From Clostridia bacterium (GTDB lineage Bacteria; Bacillota; Clostridia; Oscillospirales; Acutalibacteraceae): DNA of 64,000 nt. Shown here piece after piece: positions 60,890-64,000 of the stretch. Numbering within the stretch: position 1 is the stretch's first letter; each line of letters opens with the position of its first letter. The translations under genes were made by a program, and so were the position numbers. The notes beneath the pieces were generated by a model. That model did no database searches. It was not told where the DNA came from and was given only the letters and a program-made list of their open reading frames with translations. Location of the stretch: positions 117,835-181,834 of the forward strand of contig JAFRXY010000081.1 in the NCBI GenBank assembly GCA_017441385.1, read 5' to 3'.

Positions 60890-61888
60890 ATGATCATAAC
60901 CAAGACTCCTTTTCGAATGTCGTTTTTCGGCGGCGGAACCGATATGGAATCTTTTTTCAGAGAGAACGGGGGAGCGGTGCTGTCCACTACGTTTGACAAA
61001 TACTGTTATGTCAATGTGCGTCACCTTCCGAGGTTTTTCGATTACAGCACGGAACTTTCCTACGCCAAAACCGAACGTGTGAACGACGTGGAGGACATTC
61101 AGCATCCGCTCATACGGAATGCTATGAAACTGCTGGATATGCATGAAATCAGACTGACATATGAAGCCGACCTGCCCGCCAGATCGGGACTCGGAACCAG
61201 CAGCTCTTTCGCGGTGGGAATGCTCAACGCATTTTATGCGCTGAAGGGCAAATACGCTGACAAAAAACGTCTTTCGGATGAAGCGATTTACCTTGAACGG
61301 GTGCTTTGCGCCGAGTCGGGAGGCTGGCAGGATCAGATTGCGGCCTCCTTCGGCGGATTTAACAGGATTAATTTTTCCTCCGACGGCTACGATGTGCAGC
61401 CCGTCATCATCTCCCCCGAACGTAAGAAGCGCCTGAACGATAATCTGTTGATGTTTTTCACTGGATTTACACGCATTTCCTCCGACGTTCAGAAGGCAAA
61501 CAAGCTGGACGACAAAAGCAAGCTGGCGCAGCTCAGGGAGATGCATTCTCTTGTCGGGGAAGCGGAGAAAGTGCTCACCGACAAGAACGCCGATCTTAAC
61601 GAATTCGGCAGACTGCTCGATCACACTTGGCGGCTCAAGCGGCAGACCGGCGCGGCTGTAACGACCGACAGTATTGACGGTCTTTACAGCAAGGGACTGG
61701 AAGCCGGTGCGCTTGGTGGAAAGCTGCTGGGCGCGGGCGGAGGAGGATTCCTTCTGTTTTATGTGCAGCCGGAGTACAGGGAGTCTGTCATGAAGGCAAT
61801 GGGCGACCTGCTTTACATTCCATTCCAGTTTGAAAACGGCGGCACAAAGGTAATCTACTATTCTCCCGAACAGTATGAACCTGTATAA
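60890..61888 (+). CDS. hddA: D-glycero-alpha-D-manno-heptose-7-phosphate kinase-like GHMP kinase
   Basis: 332 residues. GHMP kinase motifs: MIITKTPFRMSFFGGGTDM at the start, the ATP loop LPARSGLGTSSSFAVGML, and the C-terminal GGKLLGAGGGGFLLFYV. The opening and neighbours match HddA, which phosphorylates heptose 7-phosphate to the alpha-1,7-bisphosphate on the GDP-heptose route. Fucokinase-like GHMP kinases look similar; the GmhA, GmhB and HddC partners decide the call. Confidence 0.85.
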   Translation: MIITKTPFRMSFFGGGTDMESFFRENGGAVLSTTFDKYCYVNVRHLPRFFDYSTELSYAKTERVNDVEDIQHPLIRNAMKLLDMHEIRLTYEADLPARSGLGTSSSFAVGMLNAFYALKGKYADKKRLSDEAIYLERVLCAESGGWQDQIAASFGGFNRINFSSDGYDVQPVIISPERKKRLNDNLLMFFTGFTRISSDVQKANKLDDKSKLAQLREMHSLVGEAEKVLTDKNADLNEFGRLLDHTWRLKRQTGAAVTTDSIDGLYSKGLEAGALGGKLLGAGGGGFLLFYVQPEYRESVMKAMGDLLYIPFQFENGGTKVIYYSPEQYEPV

Positions 61889-61906
61889 ATACAAGGAGCG
61901 TTTGCG

Positions 61907-63202
61907 TTGAAAACAGTCATTATGGCAGGCGGCCGGGGCACACGTATCTCCTCCGTTGCGTGCGATATTCCCAAACCAATGATCAGAATAGCCGGCAAGC
62001 CCGTGCTGGAGCATGAGATCGAATGCCTGAGAGATCAGGGATTTACGGATATCATTATCACGGTCAGCCACCTCGGCCATGTCATTATGGACTATTTCGG
62101 CGATGGCGGCAGATTCGGAGTGAATATCGAATATTATGCGGAGGAAACGCCGCTGGGCAACGCGGGCGCCTTATACAAACTCAGGGACAGGCTGACAGAG
62201 GATTTTCTTCTGCTCAATGCCGACGCCATATTCGATATTGACTTCAGAAGGTTTGTTGCCTACCACAGACAATGCGGCGGGCTGGCGACAATCTTCACTC
62301 ACCCGAACAGCCACCCCTACGACAGCGGTCTGATTGTGACTGACGGAAACAATGCCGTTACGCAATGGCTTACCAAAGAGGACGCAAGGCCGGCGTATTA
62401 CAGAAACTGCGTCAACGCGGGGCTTCATGTGCTTTCTCCCGCGCTGCTGGAACGCGCACCCGGCACGGAGAAGGTCGATCTGGACAGGCAGATACTAAAG
62501 CCGCTTGCCGGAACCGGGAAGATGTTTTCCTATCGCAGCCCTGAATATGTCAAGGATATGGGTACCCCCGAAAGATATGGGGCGGTCTGCCGTGATTATG
62601 AAAACGGACTGGTGAAGATCCGCAATCTCAGAAATCCCCAGAAGGCGGTATTTCTTGACCGGGACGGAACCATCAACCGGTATGTCGGTTTTCTGAGGGA
62701 TATCAATGACTTCGAGCTTCTTCCGGGAGCAGAGGAGGCAATCAAAAAACTCAATTCCTCCAGCTATCTTGCGGTCGTGGTGACCAATCAGCCGGTAATT
62801 GCAAGGGGCGAGGTGACGGTTGAGCAGCTTGATGAAATTCACAAAAAAATGGAAACTCTGCTCGGCAGGGCATGCGGATATATCGACGGGCTGTATTATT
62901 GTCCTCACCACCCTGACAGCGGTTTTGAGGGCGAAATACCTGCACTGAAAATCAAATGCGAATGCCGCAAGCCAAAGCCGGGAATGCTGTCGCAGGCGGC
63001 AGAGGATTTCAATATCGATCTTGCCGCGTCGTGGGTGATCGGCGACAGTAAAAGCGACATTCAATGCGGAATCAATGCCGGCTGCCGGACGGTACTGATA
63101 GGGAAGAATGATGAGTATTTCGGTCAGCAATTCACCGAATCCTCCCTTTTGGCGGCAGTGGACAAAATCCTTGAGGTGGAAAAAAGTGAAAAACAATCAT
63201 AA
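61907..63202 (+). CDS. Bifunctional nucleotidyltransferase (HddC-like) and heptose bisphosphatase (GmhB-like)
   Basis: 431 residues from TTG 61907, 8 bases after AAGGAG. N-terminal domain (1-230): MAGGRGTRISSVACDIPKPM, FLLLNADAIFDID, ESDG-like YVKDMGTPERY: a mannose-1-phosphate guanylyltransferase/HddC fold that makes GDP-heptose. C-terminal domain (about 245-431): FLDRDGTINRYVGF (catalytic Asp), YYCPHHPDS and CECRKPKPGM zinc ligands, and WVIGDSKSDI, the GmhB HAD phosphatase that removes the C7 phosphate. Fusion of these two steps in one chain is seen in some Clostridia. Confidence 0.9.
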   Translation: MKTVIMAGGRGTRISSVACDIPKPMIRIAGKPVLEHEIECLRDQGFTDIIITVSHLGHVIMDYFGDGGRFGVNIEYYAEETPLGNAGALYKLRDRLTEDFLLLNADAIFDIDFRRFVAYHRQCGGLATIFTHPNSHPYDSGLIVTDGNNAVTQWLTKEDARPAYYRNCVNAGLHVLSPALLERAPGTEKVDLDRQILKPLAGTGKMFSYRSPEYVKDMGTPERYGAVCRDYENGLVKIRNLRNPQKAVFLDRDGTINRYVGFLRDINDFELLPGAEEAIKKLNSSSYLAVVVTNQPVIARGEVTVEQLDEIHKKMETLLGRACGYIDGLYYCPHHPDSGFEGEIPALKIKCECRKPKPGMLSQAAEDFNIDLAASWVIGDSKSDIQCGINAGCRTVLIGKNDEYFGQQFTESSLLAAVDKILEVEKSEKQS

Positions 63203-63842
63203 TGAGAGAGTAATGAATCAGATTGATGTTCTGACCGGGCGTTATCCTCAGCTGGAACCGGTTAAGGACAGCATTCTGAAAGCCTATGAAATACTGGAAG
63301 ATTGCTATTTGGCAGGCGGAAAACTCCTTGTGGCGGGCAACGGAGGATCCGCGGCCGATTCCGAGCATATAGCGGGAGAACTGATGAAGGGGTTTAAGAA
63401 GCCGAGGAAGCTGAGCGCGGCACAGGCTGAAAAGCTCCTGACTGTTGACGGTGCGCTCGGAAAGGTGCTTGCGGAAAATTTACAGGGAGCGCTGCCGGTC
63501 ATCGCGCTGGACGGACATCCGGCGCTGACAACCGCTTATATGAACGACTGCGAACCGCTGCTTTGCTTTGCGCAGCAGGTCAACGGCTACGGCGCCGAAA
63601 CCGATGTGTTTCTCGGCATTTCCACTTCCGGAAACAGCCGGAATATCCTATACGCGGCCGTGACGGCGAAGGCGAAGGGGATGAAGGTCATCGGTCTGAC
63701 CGGATCAAAGCAGAACAGGCTGGAAGAATTTGCCGACGTATGCATTAAGGTTCCGGAAACGGAAACCTATATGATTCAGGAGCTTCACCTGCCGGTGTAT
63801 CATTGTCTGTGCTTAATGCTGGAGGAGAGATTTTTTCTATGA
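63186..63842 (+). CDS. gmhA: Sedoheptulose 7-phosphate isomerase
   Basis: 218 residues from GTG 63186 (GAGGTGG, 6 bases) or 209 from ATG 63213; overlaps the preceding gene. SIS-fold sugar isomerase: VAGNGGSAADSEHIAGEL, ISTSGNSRNIL, VIGLTGSKQN and the metal-ligand region QELHLPVYHCL. It converts sedoheptulose 7-phosphate to D-glycero-D-manno-heptose 7-phosphate, the first heptose step. It overlaps the next glycosyltransferase gene by 4 bases. Confidence 0.92.
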   Translation: MKNNHNERVMNQIDVLTGRYPQLEPVKDSILKAYEILEDCYLAGGKLLVAGNGGSAADSEHIAGELMKGFKKPRKLSAAQAEKLLTVDGALGKVLAENLQGALPVIALDGHPALTTAYMNDCEPLLCFAQQVNGYGAETDVFLGISTSGNSRNILYAAVTAKAKGMKVIGLTGSKQNRLEEFADVCIKVPETETYMIQELHLPVYHCLCLMLEERFFL

Positions 63843-64000
63843 TACGTGTTGCTCAGATCATGGGCAAAATGGAAAAAGGCGGCGTGGAAGCCGTCGTGAT
63901 GAATTATTACCGTCATATTGACAGAGATAAGATTCAATTTGATTTTATTGTAGACGATGACAGTTCCTGCCCGCAGGAGAATGAAATCCTGTCGCTGGGC
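63839..64000 (+). CDS. Glycosyltransferase, GT4-like, 3' partial
   Basis: The first 54 codons are present; the frame runs off the window. MIRVAQIMGKMEKGGVEAVVMNYYRHIDRDKIQFDFIVDDD matches the N-terminal donor-side beginning of GT4 glycosyltransferases of capsule loci. The start overlaps gmhA (ATGA). Confidence 0.85.
   Translation, partial: MIRVAQIMGKMEKGGVEAVVMNYYRHIDRDKIQFDFIVDDDSSCPQENEILSLG

Overview
The window looks like chromosomal DNA of a Gram-positive anaerobe of the class Clostridia, most like the Ruminococcaceae/Oscillospiraceae. Reasons: near-consensus sigma-70 promoters, AGGAGG-type ribosome binding sites with many TTG starts, roughly balanced base composition, the syntenic block ylxM-ffh-rpsP-khpA-rimM-trmD, LCP cell-wall proteins, and families common in gut Clostridia (Rpn nucleases, serpin, DUF4190/zinc-ribbon proteins, DUF4832, DHHW). 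No rRNA, tRNA, CRISPR array, prophage or complete insertion sequence was found. The genus cannot be fixed from the sequence.

Layout. 1-5.4 kb: 5'-truncated DHHW/SGNH-like acyltransferase partner, a TPR+RCC1 membrane protein, and a LytTR-DUF3021-ABC-2 transporter operon. 5.5-9 kb: an Rpn nuclease and the serine operon serC-serA. 9-20 kb: MATE exporter, lipoprotein serpin, FeoA-FeoB fusion iron transporter, heterodimeric ABC exporter pair, cyclophilin, CPBP protease. 20-26 kb: M48 protease, an M28 peptidase-PadR-DUF2812 operon with a clear operator-like promoter, cupin, HAD phosphatase and DUF4832 lipoprotein. 26-30 kb: ilvA-ridA, XRE regulator, zinc-ribbon/DUF5067 protein, class II aldolase. 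30-36.5 kb: AI-2E family permease, three paralogous zinc-ribbon/DUF4190 membrane proteins around an Lgt-like gene, an RluA pseudouridine synthase, and two tiny membrane proteins, one cysteine-rich and only 57 residues. 36.5-46 kb: a 1028-residue TPR protein, nitroreductase, ppGpp-hydrolase-like HD protein, PfkB kinase, second cyclophilin, DUF2752, MscL with a zinc ribbon, a putative nuclease-fold protein and cca. 46-51 kb: a papain-like lipoprotein and an LCP protein carrying an exceptional Asp/Glu repeat. 51-55 kb: the SRP/ribosome-maturation block. 55-64 kb: HPr, an S26-like peptidase divergent from an ABC exporter, then an exopolysaccharide/S-layer-glycan locus: tyrosine autokinase, priming sugar transferase, all four enzymatic steps to GDP-D-glycero-D-manno-heptose in three genes, and the start of a glycosyltransferase.

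How genes work together. serC-serA feed serine; ilvA makes reactive enamines that RidA removes; the two ABC half-transporters have complementary degenerate motifs and should form one asymmetric exporter; GmhA, HddA and the HddC-GmhB fusion form one nucleotide-heptose pathway beside the initiating transferase and chain-length kinase.

Most unusual signals: the cytoplasmic acidic repeat of the LCP protein; three unrelated long-inverted-repeat elements of about 93-109 bp, all in 3' intergenic positions; a YlxM protein with an insertion inside its helix-turn-helix; a DHHW-type protein with a Ser-to-Cys change in its GDS box; and a palindromic operator inside the promoter of the PadR operon. I found no certain new defence or mobile system.
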